From positions 124,001 through 188,000 of the forward strand of contig NZ_JAAHBP010000014.1 in assembly GCF_023184515.1 (NCBI RefSeq): a stretch of DNA of 64,000 nucleotides, in the 5' to 3' direction. The translations under genes were made by a program, and so were the position numbers. This DNA comes from Streptomyces sp. D2-8. GTDB taxonomy: Bacteria; Actinomycetota; Actinomycetes; Streptomycetales; Streptomycetaceae. The notes under the pieces are model-generated. The model saw only the letters and a program-made list of their open reading frames with translations. It was not told the origin of the DNA and made no database searches. Below are positions 16,949 through 25,101 of the stretch, piece after piece (the first letter of the stretch is position 1; every line of letters starts with the position of its first letter).

Positions 16949-17473
16949 GTGCCGGTGAACTCTTTCCGTCACCGGCACCGTTGTGTCTTCCGCGTGTTCC
17001 GCCTGCCCGCTCTCGCGCTGTTGATCACTGTTGCGGGCTGCTCCTCAGCAGACGACAGCGCGTCGGCGGCGGTTCCCAGTCCGGACGCGAAGGTCGCGGA
17101 ACTGTGCCGGAACCTGGACAAGGTACTGCCCGCGAAGGTGGACGGTGAGCGCCGCGAGGATCCCGAGCCCGCGTCGGCGCTGACGGCGGGCTGGGGCAGC
17201 CCGGCGATCATACTGCGCTGCGGTGTGCCGCAGCCGCCGAAGATGATCGACCCGAAGGTGGCGGACGGGCGGGATCCGGATGCGGTCGCCGGGGGCGTGA
17301 ACGGGGTCGACTGGCTGATGGAGAAGCAGGACGACGGGGGTTACCGGTTCACCACCGCCAACCGCGAGGCGTACGTCGAGGTCCGGGCGCCGGAGGGCGT
17401 GGACAGCTCGGGTGTGCTGATCGATCTGGCTGCCGCCGTGAAGAAGGCGATCCCCGAGGGGATCGCCTCCTGA
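16949..17473 (+). CDS. DUF3515-type lipoprotein
   Basis: 174 residues. Signal peptide with arginines, then a hydrophobic stretch and lipobox LITVAGC (Cys about residue 30), so an exported lipid-anchored protein is predicted. The mature part has CRNLDKVLPAKVDG, GWGSPAIILRCGVP and YVEVRAPEGVDSSGVL, typical of actinobacterial DUF3515 proteins of unknown function. A second GTG at 16955 would shorten it by two residues. It begins 14 bases after the RAM gene, probably in one transcript. Confidence 0.85.
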   Translation: MPVNSFRHRHRCVFRVFRLPALALLITVAGCSSADDSASAAVPSPDAKVAELCRNLDKVLPAKVDGERREDPEPASALTAGWGSPAIILRCGVPQPPKMIDPKVADGRDPDAVAGGVNGVDWLMEKQDDGGYRFTTANREAYVEVRAPEGVDSSGVLIDLAAAVKKAIPEGIAS

Positions 17474-17497
17474 GCGCCGCGACCCCCTGGGGGCGGT

Positions 17498-18655
17498 TCA
17501 GCGCAGCCCGGTCGACCTGCGCAGCGCCGCCTGCACCAGCCGGTCGATCAGCTCCGGGTAGCTCACCCCGCTCGCCTGCCACATCTGCGGGTACATCGAG
17601 ATGGGCGTGAAGCCGGGCATCGTGTTGATCTCGTTGATCACGAACTCGCCGTCCCCGGTGAGGAAGAAGTCCGCGCGGACCAGGCCCTCGCAGGACGCCG
17701 CCTCGAACGCGTCGACCGCCAGGCGCTGGACGTCGGCCGTCTCCTGAGGCGTCAGGGGAGCCGGCACGAGACCCGGGGTGGAGTCGATGTACTTGGCCTC
17801 GAAGTCGTAGTACGCCTGCGCCTCGGGCGGGGGGATCTCCGCGGGGAGGGAGGCCCGGGGGCCGTCCTCGAACTCCAGGACGCCGCACTCGATCTCACGG
17901 CCGCGCAGTGCGGCCTCCACGAGGATCTTCGGGTCGTGCCGCTGGGCCTCGGCGATGGCCTCGTCGAGGCCGGAGAGGTCCTCGACCTTGGTGATGCCGA
18001 TCGACGAACCGGCCCGCGAGGGCTTCACGAACAGCGGCCAGCCGTGCTCGCCGGCGAAGTCGACGATCTTCTTGCGGGCGGCCGCCTGGTTCTGCTCCCA
18101 CTCGCGCGGGCGCACCACCACGTACGGGCCGACCTTGAGCCCGAAGGAGGTGAACACCCGCTTCATGTACTCCTTGTCCTGGCCCACGGCCGAGGCGAGC
18201 ACACCCGAACCCACGTACGGGACACCGGAGAGCTCCAGGAGGCCCTGGAGGGTGCCGTCCTCGCCGTACGGGCCGTGCAGCACCGGGAAGACCACGTCGA
18301 CCTCGCCGAGCGCCTTGGGGACCGATCCCGGCTCGCTGTAGACGACTTCGCGGTTGGCGGGGTCGACCGGGAGGATCACTCCGCCCTCGGCGGACTCGGC
18401 GAGCAGGTCGACGCTCGGCGGACGCCGGTCGACGATCGCCATGCGCTCCGGTTCGTCCGCCGTGAGCGCCCAACGCCCGTCCTGGGTGATGCCGATCGGC
18501 AGGACGTCGTACTTCGTCCGGTCGATGGCCTTGAGGACGGCGCCGGCGGTGACCACGGAGATCCCGTGTTCGGAGCTGCGCCCGCCGAACACGACGGCCA
18601 CACGCGGCTTGCGAGGCGGCTGCTCGGGGCTCTGGGGGAGGTTCTCGGTGCTCAT
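17498..18655 (-). CDS. ddl: D-alanine--D-alanine ligase
   Basis: 385 residues. Makes the D-Ala-D-Ala dipeptide of peptidoglycan. ATP-grasp fold: N-terminal VAVVFGGRSSEHGISVVTAG, LHGPYGEDGTLQGLLELSGV, the ATP-binding lysine segment WPLFVKPSRAGSSIGITKV, and metal ligands in VRADFFLTGDGEFVINEIN. An N-terminal Pro-rich extension (STENLPQSPEQPPRKP) precedes the fold. It follows gpsA by 59 bases, giving a minus-strand plsC-gpsA-ddl operon for envelope synthesis. It converges with the DUF3515 gene 24 bases away. Confidence 0.96.
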   Translation of the reverse strand: MSTENLPQSPEQPPRKPRVAVVFGGRSSEHGISVVTAGAVLKAIDRTKYDVLPIGITQDGRWALTADEPERMAIVDRRPPSVDLLAESAEGGVILPVDPANREVVYSEPGSVPKALGEVDVVFPVLHGPYGEDGTLQGLLELSGVPYVGSGVLASAVGQDKEYMKRVFTSFGLKVGPYVVVRPREWEQNQAAARKKIVDFAGEHGWPLFVKPSRAGSSIGITKVEDLSGLDEAIAEAQRHDPKILVEAALRGREIECGVLEFEDGPRASLPAEIPPPEAQAYYDFEAKYIDSTPGLVPAPLTPQETADVQRLAVDAFEAASCEGLVRADFFLTGDGEFVINEINTMPGFTPISMYPQMWQASGVSYPELIDRLVQAALRRSTGLR

Positions 18656-18714
18656 ATCGCGTTGAGGGTACCCGTTGGTAGGGCCGGTAGTAAGCGCCGT
18701 CGGCCTCGCGTCGC

Positions 18715-19725
18715 TCAGCGTCGTTCGGGCTTCGCGCTGCGCGACATCAGCTCCTTGAGGGCCACCACCGGGGGCTTGCCCTCGTGCACGATGCCGACGA
18801 CCGTCTCCGTGATCGGCATGTCGACGCCGTGCCGCCGGGCCAGATCCAGCACCGACTCGCAGGACTTGACGCCCTCGGCGGTCTGCTTGGTGACCGCGAT
18901 GGTCTCCTGCAGGGTCATGCCCTTGCCGAGGTTGGTGCCGAAGGTGTGGTTGCGCGACAGCGGCGAGGAGCAGGTGGCCACCAGGTCGCCCAGGCCCGCG
19001 AGTCCGGAGAACGTCAGCGGGTCGGCGCCGAGCGCCATGCCGAGCCGCGTGGTCTCGGCGAGGCCGCGGGTGATGAGCGAGCCCTTGGCGTTGTCGCCGA
19101 GGCCCATGCCGTCCGCGATGCCGACGGCGAGGCCGATGACGTTCTTCACGGCTCCGCCCAGTTCGCAACCCACCACGTCCGTATTGGTGTACGGGCGGAA
19201 GTACGGCGTGTGGCAGGCGGCCTGGAGCCGCTGGGCGACGGCCTCGTCGGTACAGGCGACCACGGCCGCGGCCGGCATCCGCGCGGCGATCTCCCGGGCC
19301 AGGTTGGGCCCCGTGACCACGGCGATCCGGTCCGGGCCGACCTTGGCGACGTCGTCGATGACCTCGCTCATCCGCATCGCGGAGCCGAGTTCGACGCCCT
19401 TCATCAGCGATACGAGGACCGTGTCGGGGGCCAGCAGCGGGCTCCACTCGGCGAGGTTGCCGCGCAGGGTCTGCGAGGGGACCGACAGAACCGTGAAGTC
19501 GGCGTCCGCGGCGGCCTCCGCGGGGTCGGTGGTGGCCCGCACGTTCTCCGGGAGCTCGACGCCCGGGAAGTAGTCGGGATTGGTCCGCGTGGAGTTGATC
19601 GCCTCCACGAGCTCCGGGCGACGCCCCCACAGAGTGACCTCGCACCCCGCGTCGGCGAGCACCATGCCGAAGGCCGTACCCCACGAACCGGCGCTCAGCA
19701 CCGCCGCCTTGACCGGCTTGCTCAC
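18715..19725 (-). CDS. gpsA: Glycerol-3-phosphate dehydrogenase [NAD(P)+]
   Basis: 336 residues, GTG start overlapping the plsC stop (GTGA). Reduces dihydroxyacetone phosphate to sn-glycerol-3-phosphate for phospholipids. NAD-binding N-terminus reads VLSAGSWGTAFG, where the first Gly of GxGxxG is Ser. Substrate-site lysines are in SLMKGVE and GGAVKNVIGLA, followed by SRNHTFGTNLGKG. It shares an operon with plsC, which uses the downstream glycerolipid intermediate. Confidence 0.95.
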   Translation of the reverse strand: MSKPVKAAVLSAGSWGTAFGMVLADAGCEVTLWGRRPELVEAINSTRTNPDYFPGVELPENVRATTDPAEAAADADFTVLSVPSQTLRGNLAEWSPLLAPDTVLVSLMKGVELGSAMRMSEVIDDVAKVGPDRIAVVTGPNLAREIAARMPAAAVVACTDEAVAQRLQAACHTPYFRPYTNTDVVGCELGGAVKNVIGLAVGIADGMGLGDNAKGSLITRGLAETTRLGMALGADPLTFSGLAGLGDLVATCSSPLSRNHTFGTNLGKGMTLQETIAVTKQTAEGVKSCESVLDLARRHGVDMPITETVVGIVHEGKPPVVALKELMSRSAKPERR

Positions 19726-20513
19726 TTGCCCAGCCCCTCTTCCTGCACAGTCTGCCCGGACTTCTGGTGGATCTGCGTCTGCGCCTGTGTGCGGCGCCGC
19801 TGCTCGACCCGCTCCCGGCGCGGGTCGTACGGCGTCTCGGGCGCCTTCTCGCCGCGGATCTGCTCCAGCTGGGCGGTGACGGCGGCCATGATGACCTCCG
19901 TGGCCTCCTTCAGCAGGTCCGCGGTCATCTCCCGGTCGTAGAACCGCGCGAGGTCCACGGGCGGCCCGGCGAGCACGCGGTGCGTCTTGCGCGGCAGCAG
20001 ATGCGGCTTCCTCGCGTACGGCGGCAGCAACTCGTTGCAGCCCCACTGGGCGACAGGGATCACCGGGCACTTGGTCTGCAGCGCGACGCGTGCGGCCCCG
20101 GTCTTGCCGGTCATGGGCCAGCCGGCCGGGTCGCGGGTGAGGGTGCCCTCGGGATAAAAGGCGACGCATTCCCCGCGGTCCACGGCGTCGATCGCGGCCC
20201 GGAAGGCGCTCAGCGCGTCCGTGCTCTCGCGGTAGACGGGGATCTGCCCGGTACCCCGCATCGCGGCGCCGACGAATCCCTTCCTGAAAAGCCCGCTCTT
20301 CGCGAGGAATCGCGGGACGCGCCCGGTGTTGTACTGAAAGTGCGCGTAAGCGAAGGGGTCGATGTGCGAATTGTGGTTCACCGCGGTGATAAATCCACCC
20401 TCGGCCGGAATGTGCTCCATTCCACGCCAGTCCCGCCTGAGCAGAACCACCAGCGGCGGTTTGCAGATCACCGCGGCGAAGCGGTACCAGAAGCCGATTC
20501 TGCGGCGGGGCAC
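19722..20513 (-). CDS. plsC: 1-acyl-sn-glycerol-3-phosphate acyltransferase
   Basis: 263 residues from the GTG at 20513 (VPRRRIGFWYRFAAVICKPP). Acylates lysophosphatidate to phosphatidate at the membrane. The acyltransferase motif NHNSHIDPF (HxxxxD) and the phosphate-binding FYPEGTLTRD are present. The N-terminus is amphipathic/hydrophobic and the C-terminal 60 residues are charged and Gln-rich. Divergent from cofC. Confidence 0.93.
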   Translation of the reverse strand: MPRRRIGFWYRFAAVICKPPLVVLLRRDWRGMEHIPAEGGFITAVNHNSHIDPFAYAHFQYNTGRVPRFLAKSGLFRKGFVGAAMRGTGQIPVYRESTDALSAFRAAIDAVDRGECVAFYPEGTLTRDPAGWPMTGKTGAARVALQTKCPVIPVAQWGCNELLPPYARKPHLLPRKTHRVLAGPPVDLARFYDREMTADLLKEATEVIMAAVTAQLEQIRGEKAPETPYDPRRERVEQRRRTQAQTQIHQKSGQTVQEEGLGK

Positions 20514-20669
20514 GCGAACACCTTCCTCTAGGGCCTGTAGCGGGGCCACGGGGGCCGCACAAGTGTCGCCCCAGGCCGCCTGTCTGTCGAGAACACCGTA
20601 CGCCCCGGCACTCCGCCCGCCCGATGCCCCGGGTGACAATGACCGCGACAAGAGGAGGACGGAACACCC

Positions 20670-21308
20670 GTGCAGTGGACCCTGGTCGTACCCCTGAAGC
20701 CCCTGGCCCAGGCCAAGAGCAGGCTTGCGGACACCGCGGACGACGGGCTGCGGCCGGACCTGGCGCTGGCCTTCGCCCAGGACACGGTGGCGGCCGCGCT
20801 GGCCTGCCCGGCGGTGGGCGATGTGGCAGTCGTCACGGACGACGCCCGGGCGGGCCGTGAGCTGGCCGCACTGGGCGCCGCGATCATCCCCGACGAGCCG
20901 GGCGGCGGCCTCAACGCCGCCCTCGCACACGCGACGCGGGCCGTACGGTCCGCCCGCCCGGCCCGCGCGGTGGCCGCACTCAACGCCGATCTGCCGGCGC
21001 TGCGCCCCGCGGAATTGTCCCGGGTACTCGATGCCGCCGCTGAATTCCCGCGCGCATTTCTCCCGGACGCGGCCGCAATCGGCACGACCCTGCTGGCCGC
21101 CGCCGCGGGCCGTGAATTGCGCCCGTTCTTCGGCGCGGATTCCCGGGCCCGGCACCGCGCCTCGGGGGCGGTGGAACTGCAACTCACCGCGGTGGATTCC
21201 GTACGCCAGGACGTGGACACCGGCGACGACCTGCGCAGCGCGCTGGCCCTGGGGGTCGGCCCTCATACGGCCGCGGCCGCCGCGCGGTTGCTGATCCCCG
21301 GGCAGTAG
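20670..21308 (+). CDS. cofC: 2-phospholactate / phosphoenolpyruvate guanylyltransferase (F420 synthesis)
   Basis: 212 residues, GTG at 20670 after a GAGGACGGAAC-type ribosome site. Nucleotidyltransferase fold with N-terminal TLVVPLKPLAQAKSRLA, LNADLPAL near residue 105, and VDTGDDLRSAL at the end. CofC/FbiD activates 2-phospholactate (or phosphoenolpyruvate in mycobacteria) with GTP for coenzyme F420. Other F420 genes are outside the window, so the actual substrate is not decided. Confidence 0.9.
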   Translation: MQWTLVVPLKPLAQAKSRLADTADDGLRPDLALAFAQDTVAAALACPAVGDVAVVTDDARAGRELAALGAAIIPDEPGGGLNAALAHATRAVRSARPARAVAALNADLPALRPAELSRVLDAAAEFPRAFLPDAAAIGTTLLAAAAGRELRPFFGADSRARHRASGAVELQLTAVDSVRQDVDTGDDLRSALALGVGPHTAAAAARLLIPGQ

Positions 21309-21317
21309 GCTGCGGCC

Positions 21318-21521
21318 ATGCAGGCGACCGCGTACACGTACGACCCCGAAAGCCGCAGCGGGCAGGTGCTCCTGGACGACGGGACCCCGGTGCCCTTCGA
21401 CGCGGCCGCGTTCGACGCGGGGGGCCTCAGGCTGCTGCGCCCGGGCCAGCGGGTCCGCATCGAGGTGGAGGGCGCGAAGGACGCGCTCCGGATCACTCTG
21501 GTGACCCTGCAGACCCTCTGA
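21318..21521 (+). CDS. Small cold-shock-like (OB-fold) protein
   Basis: 67 residues, ATG 9 bases after cofC. The pattern SRSGQVLLDDGTPVPFDAAA ... LRLLRPGQRVRIEVEG resembles a cold-shock domain (strand-turn DDG, then GQRV), but the aromatic RNP motifs are weak, so nucleic-acid binding is not assured. Conserved-looking short actinobacterial protein of unknown role, probably cotranscribed with cofC. Confidence 0.75.
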   Translation: MQATAYTYDPESRSGQVLLDDGTPVPFDAAAFDAGGLRLLRPGQRVRIEVEGAKDALRITLVTLQTL

Positions 21522-21540
21522 CCTTGTGCTGAACACGCCG

Positions 21541-21570
21541 CGGGCCGGACTCCATGCGGAGTCCGGCCCG
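21541..21570. terminator. Bidirectional terminator between cold-shock-like gene and hupS
   Basis: Perfect 13-bp stem CGGGCCGGACTCC (21541-21553), loop ATGC, GGAGTCCGGCCCG (21558-21570). It sits in the 71-base gap between two convergent genes. Confidence 0.85.
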
Positions 21571-21592
21571 GCGCGTGAGTACCCCGGCGCCC

Positions 21593-22234
21593 TTACTTCT
21601 TGCGGGCGGTGGTCTTCTTGGCGGTGGTCTTGCGCGCCGTCGACTTCTTGGCGGGCGCCTTCTTGGCCGTGGCCTTCTTCGCCGGGGCCTTCTTCGCGGT
21701 GGTCTTCTTCGCGGCGGTGGTCTTGGATGTCGCCGTGGTCTTCTTGGCGGGCGCCTTCTTCGCCGTGGTCTTCTTCGCGGCCGCGGTCTTGGTGGTGGCC
21801 TTCTTCGCCGTCGTCTTCTTGGCGGTGGTCTTCTTCGCGGCGGCCGACTTCGCGGTCGCCTTCTTCGCGGCGGCCTTCTTGACCGTCGCGCCGGCACCGC
21901 CGGTCAGGCTGCCCTTGGGGGCCTTCTTGACGGAGACCTCGCCGCCACGCGGGAGCTTCTTCGAGCCGCTGACCAGGTCCTTGAAGCCCTGACCGGCGCG
22001 GAAGCGCGGAACGGAGGTCTTCTTGACCCGAACCCGCTCGCCCGTCTGAGGGTTGCGGGCGTACCGGGCCGGACGGTCGACCTTCTCGAACGAACCGAAG
22101 CCGGTGACCGAGACCCGCTCACCCGAGACGACCGCGCGGACGATGGCGTCCAGTACATGGTCGACAGCATCGGCGGCCTGCTGGCGGCCGCCCATCTTGT
22201 CGGCAATCGCTTCTACGAGCTGCGCCTTGTTCAC
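21593..22234 (-). CDS. hupS: HU-family nucleoid protein with histone H1-like tail (HupS)
   Basis: 213 residues. Residues 1-90 are HU (NKAQLVEAIADKMGG, VTGFGSFEKVDRPARYARNP with the DNA-intercalating RNP loop, and VPRFRAGQGFKDLV). Residues 105-213 are a Lys/Ala/Thr tail of repeated KKTTAKKA-type units, like eukaryotic H1 and mycobacterial Hlp. In Streptomyces this two-domain HU compacts DNA in spores (family knowledge). GTG start with GAAGGGG upstream. A vegetative-type promoter is visible at 22286-22314. Confidence 0.95.
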   Translation of the reverse strand: MNKAQLVEAIADKMGGRQQAADAVDHVLDAIVRAVVSGERVSVTGFGSFEKVDRPARYARNPQTGERVRVKKTSVPRFRAGQGFKDLVSGSKKLPRGGEVSVKKAPKGSLTGGAGATVKKAAAKKATAKSAAAKKTTAKKTTAKKATTKTAAAKKTTAKKAPAKKTTATSKTTAAKKTTAKKAPAKKATAKKAPAKKSTARKTTAKKTTARKK

Positions 22235-22285
22235 GTCTTCCCCTTCGGAGACATCGCCAGAACGAAAGTGTTCAAGCTTTTTCGC

Positions 22286-22314
22286 ACGTTAGGCAGATAT
22301 ATACCGCAAATCAA
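22286..22314 (-). promoter_or_regulatory. Probable sigma-70-type promoter of hupS
   Basis: On the minus strand TTGATT (complement of 22309-22314), a 17-base spacer, and TAACGT (complement of 22286-22291), fitting the housekeeping consensus TTGACN-N17-TANNNT. It lies 52 bases upstream of the hupS start in a locally A+T-rich patch. Confidence 0.55.
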
Positions 22315-22370
22315 ACACGAAACGGGCTTATCACCCTTGTGCCGCAACGAACTCGACGGCGTCGAGAGGT

Positions 22371-22601
22371 TCAGCGTTCCTCGTCGGGGAGACGTCCCTC
22401 GTCGAGGTCCGCGGTGAACCGCTCCAGCCGCCTTGCCGCGTCGGCGAGATCGTGCTTGGCCGCGGCCGTAATGACCAGCAGCTTCCGGGTCAGCGCCATC
22501 CGTACGCCCTCCGGGACTTGCAGTGCGCGCACTCTTGTGTGCGCTTCCTTGAGTTGGCCCGCGACTGCCGCATAGAGCTCGAGTTGGCCGTCGTGTTCCA
22601 T
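22371..22601 (-). CDS. Conserved small helical protein, unknown function
   Basis: 76 residues from the ATG at 22601 (MEHDGQLELYAAVAGQLKEA). Predicted mostly helical, with a basic centre (MALTRKLLVITAAAKHDLAD) and an acidic end (ADLDEGRLPDEER). No recognised domain. It follows leuD on the same strand but after a terminator, so it probably has its own promoter. A longer upstream frame looks random. Confidence 0.7.
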   Translation of the reverse strand: MEHDGQLELYAAVAGQLKEAHTRVRALQVPEGVRMALTRKLLVITAAAKHDLADAARRLERFTADLDEGRLPDEER

Positions 22602-22786
22602 GCACAGATTGTGCCATCTGGGGCGAGTTGTCGCCTGCGCAGGGGACAACTGCCGCCTCAAACGGCCTTCCCGGCACACGTGGAAGTCACGGCTGTACCA
22701 CTCGCGTACCCCAGCAACCACCCGCTTAACGTGGGAAGTTGGCAGCTGAACAACGGGTGGGCAGGGCCGTTCGGGTGCAGACACAG

Positions 22787-22819
22787 CTGTACCCCCGATC
22801 GGGCTGATCGGGGGTACAG
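22787..22819 (-). terminator. Terminator downstream of leuCD
   Basis: Perfect 14-bp stem: CTGTACCCCCGATC (22787-22800), loop GGGCT, GATCGGGGGTACAG (22806-22819). It lies 60 bases past the leuD stop on the minus strand. Confidence 0.85.
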
Positions 22820-22878
22820 AGGGGGTGTTGCGGTGGCCGAAAGTCGCCTTGTTCAAAGGCGGCGGATCGTGCCTGGGG

Positions 22879-23472
22879 TCAGACCGGGAGCGTCCGGGGC
22901 TTGAATGCCGGGCGCTTGGCCTCGTAGGAGGCGATGTCCGCCTCGTTCTTCAGGGTGATCGAGATGTCATCGAGGCCGTTCAGCAGCCGCCAGCGGGAGT
23001 TCTCGTCCAGCTCGAAGGAGGCGGTGATGCCCTCGGCGCGTACCTCGCGGGCCTCCAGATCGACGGTGATCGCGGCCTGCGGGTCCTTCTCGGTGAGCTC
23101 CCACAGCGCGTCCACGGTCTTCTGCTCCAGAACAACAGTGAGCAGGCCGTTCTTGAGCGAGTTGCCGCGGAAGATGTCGGCGAAGCGGGAGGAGATCACG
23201 GCCTTGAAGCCGTAGTTCTGCAGCGCCCAGACGGCGTGCTCACGGGAGGAGCCGGTGCCGAAGTCGGGGCCGGCGACCAGTACGGTCGCGCCCTTGCGCT
23301 CGGGCTGGTTGAGGACGAACGAGGCGTCCTTGCGCCAGGCCTCGAACAGCCCGTCCTCGAACCCGTCGCGGGTGACCTTCTTGAGCCAGTGGGCGGGGAT
23401 GATCTGGTCGGTGTCGACGTTGGAGCGGCGCAGCGGCACGGCCCTGCCGGTGTGGGTGGTGAAGGCTTCCAT
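22879..23472 (-). CDS. leuD: 3-isopropylmalate dehydratase small subunit
   Basis: 197 residues. Swivel domain of the LeuCD isomerase (2- to 3-isopropylmalate, leucine pathway). Visible: VPLRRSNVDTDQIIPAHWLK at the N-terminus and GPDFGTGSSREHAVWALQNY near residue 70. It starts 6 bases after leuC, so the subunits are cotranslated. Confidence 0.97.
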   Translation of the reverse strand: MEAFTTHTGRAVPLRRSNVDTDQIIPAHWLKKVTRDGFEDGLFEAWRKDASFVLNQPERKGATVLVAGPDFGTGSSREHAVWALQNYGFKAVISSRFADIFRGNSLKNGLLTVVLEQKTVDALWELTEKDPQAAITVDLEAREVRAEGITASFELDENSRWRLLNGLDDISITLKNEADIASYEAKRPAFKPRTLPV

Positions 23473-23478
23473 GACTGA

Positions 23479-24906
23479 TCAGACTCCAGCGGGCGTGGGG
23501 GCGTCGGCGGACAGGTCGGCCGGGGAGGCCAGGTGGCCCAGGACGGCGGTGGCGGCGGCGACCTGCGGAGAGACCAGGTGGGTGCGGCCGCCCTTGCCCT
23601 GCCGGCCCTCGAAGTTGCGGTTCGAGGTGGAGGCGGAGCGCTCGCCGGGAGCGAGCTGGTCGGGGTTCATGCCCAGGCACATCGAGCAGCCCGCGTGCCG
23701 CCACTCGGCGCCGGCCTCCTTGAAGACGACGTCCAGGCCCTCGGAGACGGCCTGCAGACCCACCCGCGCGGAACCCGGGACGACCAGCATCCGTACGCCG
23801 TCGGCGACTTTGCGGTCCTTGAGCAGCTCGGCGGCGGCGCGCAGGTCCTCGATGCGGCCGTTGGTGCACGAGCCTACGAAGACGGTGTCCACCTTGATGG
23901 AGCGCAGCGGCTGTCCGGCCTCCAACCCCATGTACTCCAGGGCCTTTTCGGCGGCGTAGCGCTCCGATGCGTCTTCGTACGAAGCAGGATCGGGGACGGA
24001 CGCCGAAAGCGGTGCGCCCTGGCCGGGGTTGGTGCCCCAGGTGACGAACGGCGCCAGCTCGGCGGCGTCGATGACGACCTCGGCGTCGAACTCGGCGCCC
24101 TCGTCCGTCCTGAGCGTCTTCCAGTACGCGACGGCGGCGTCCCAGTCGTCGCCCTCGGGGGCGTGCGGGCGGCCCTTGAGGTAGGCGAAGGTGGTCTCGT
24201 CCGGGGCGATCATGCCCGCGCGGGCACCGGCCTCGATCGACATGTTGCAGATGGTCATCCGGGCCTCCATCGAGAGCTTCTCGATGGCCTCGCCGCGGTA
24301 CTCCAGGACGTAGCCCTGGCCGCCGCCCGTGCCGATCTTCGCGATGATCGCCAGGATCAGGTCCTTGGCGGTGACGCCCTCGGGCAGTTCGCCGTCGACC
24401 GTGATCGCCATGGTCTTCGGGCGGGACATCGGCAGCGTCTGGGTGGCCAGCACGTGCTCCACCTGGGAGGTGCCGATACCGAACGCCAGCGCGCCGAAGG
24501 CGCCGTGCGTGGAGGTGTGGGAGTCACCGCACACGACGGTGGTGCCGGGCTGGGTCAGGCCCAGCTGCGGGCCCACCACGTGCACGACGCCCTGCTCGAC
24601 GTCGCCCAGCGGGTGCAGGCGCACACCGAAGTCGGCGGCGTTCTTGCGCAGCGTCTCCAGCTGCACCCGGGAGACCGGGTCCGCGATCGGCTTGTCGATG
24701 TCCAGGGTCGGGGTGTTGTGGTCCTCGGTCGCGATGGTGAGGTCCAGGCGCCGCACGGTCCGGCCGGTCTTGCGCAGACCGTCGAACGCCTGCGGGCTGG
24801 TCACCTCGTGCAGCAGGTGCAGATCGATGAAGAGAAGGTCGGGCTCGCCCTCCGCGCGCCGGACGACATGGTCGTCCCAGACTTTCTCCGCGAGTGTCCT
24901 ACCCAT
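23479..24906 (-). CDS. leuC: 3-isopropylmalate dehydratase large subunit
   Basis: 475 residues. Aconitase-type 4Fe-4S enzyme. Cluster ligands are in FVGSCTNGR and GCSMCLGMNPD; the substrate region reads VVCGDSHTSTHGAFGALAFG. The ATG at 24906 (MGRTLAEKVWDDHVV) is the standard start; open frame upstream crosses the ndgR gene and tRNAs and is not real. Divergent from ndgR, whose product controls it in Streptomyces (family knowledge). Confidence 0.97.
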   Translation of the reverse strand: MGRTLAEKVWDDHVVRRAEGEPDLLFIDLHLLHEVTSPQAFDGLRKTGRTVRRLDLTIATEDHNTPTLDIDKPIADPVSRVQLETLRKNAADFGVRLHPLGDVEQGVVHVVGPQLGLTQPGTTVVCGDSHTSTHGAFGALAFGIGTSQVEHVLATQTLPMSRPKTMAITVDGELPEGVTAKDLILAIIAKIGTGGGQGYVLEYRGEAIEKLSMEARMTICNMSIEAGARAGMIAPDETTFAYLKGRPHAPEGDDWDAAVAYWKTLRTDEGAEFDAEVVIDAAELAPFVTWGTNPGQGAPLSASVPDPASYEDASERYAAEKALEYMGLEAGQPLRSIKVDTVFVGSCTNGRIEDLRAAAELLKDRKVADGVRMLVVPGSARVGLQAVSEGLDVVFKEAGAEWRHAGCSMCLGMNPDQLAPGERSASTSNRNFEGRQGKGGRTHLVSPQVAAATAVLGHLASPADLSADAPTPAGV

Positions 24907-25065
24907 CGCTGTTCCCTCCGGCCGACGACGATCCGCCGACCCAACTAGAGATCTTGAGGAGGCGGTGCCCGTACCCCTGATGCCGGGCACACACCACCAG
25001 GCCCTTACGTCACGGGCCGTTGTGACTTCGTGATTCCAGGGTGGCGCGTTCCACGGAAATTTGAA

Positions 25066-25092
25066 CTTGCGTTTCACAGAGTGAGACGCAAG
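25066..25092. promoter_or_regulatory. Palindromic operator between leuC and ndgR
   Basis: CTTGCGTTTCAC-AGA-GTGAGACGCAAG: 12-base arms with one mismatch around a 3-base centre, ending 9 bases before the ndgR ATG. IclR-family regulators bind such palindromes, and NdgR is known to act on leuC and its own region, so this is the best candidate NdgR box. Its nearness to the ATG leaves no ribosome-binding site, suggesting a leaderless or very short-leader ndgR mRNA. Confidence 0.7.
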
Positions 25093-25101
25093 TATCGTTT
25101 C

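Noticed and set aside
21600..21900. CRISPR-like or tandem repeat array
   Set aside because: The repeats encode the KKTTAKKA units of the HupS tail, with no spacers and an open reading frame throughout.
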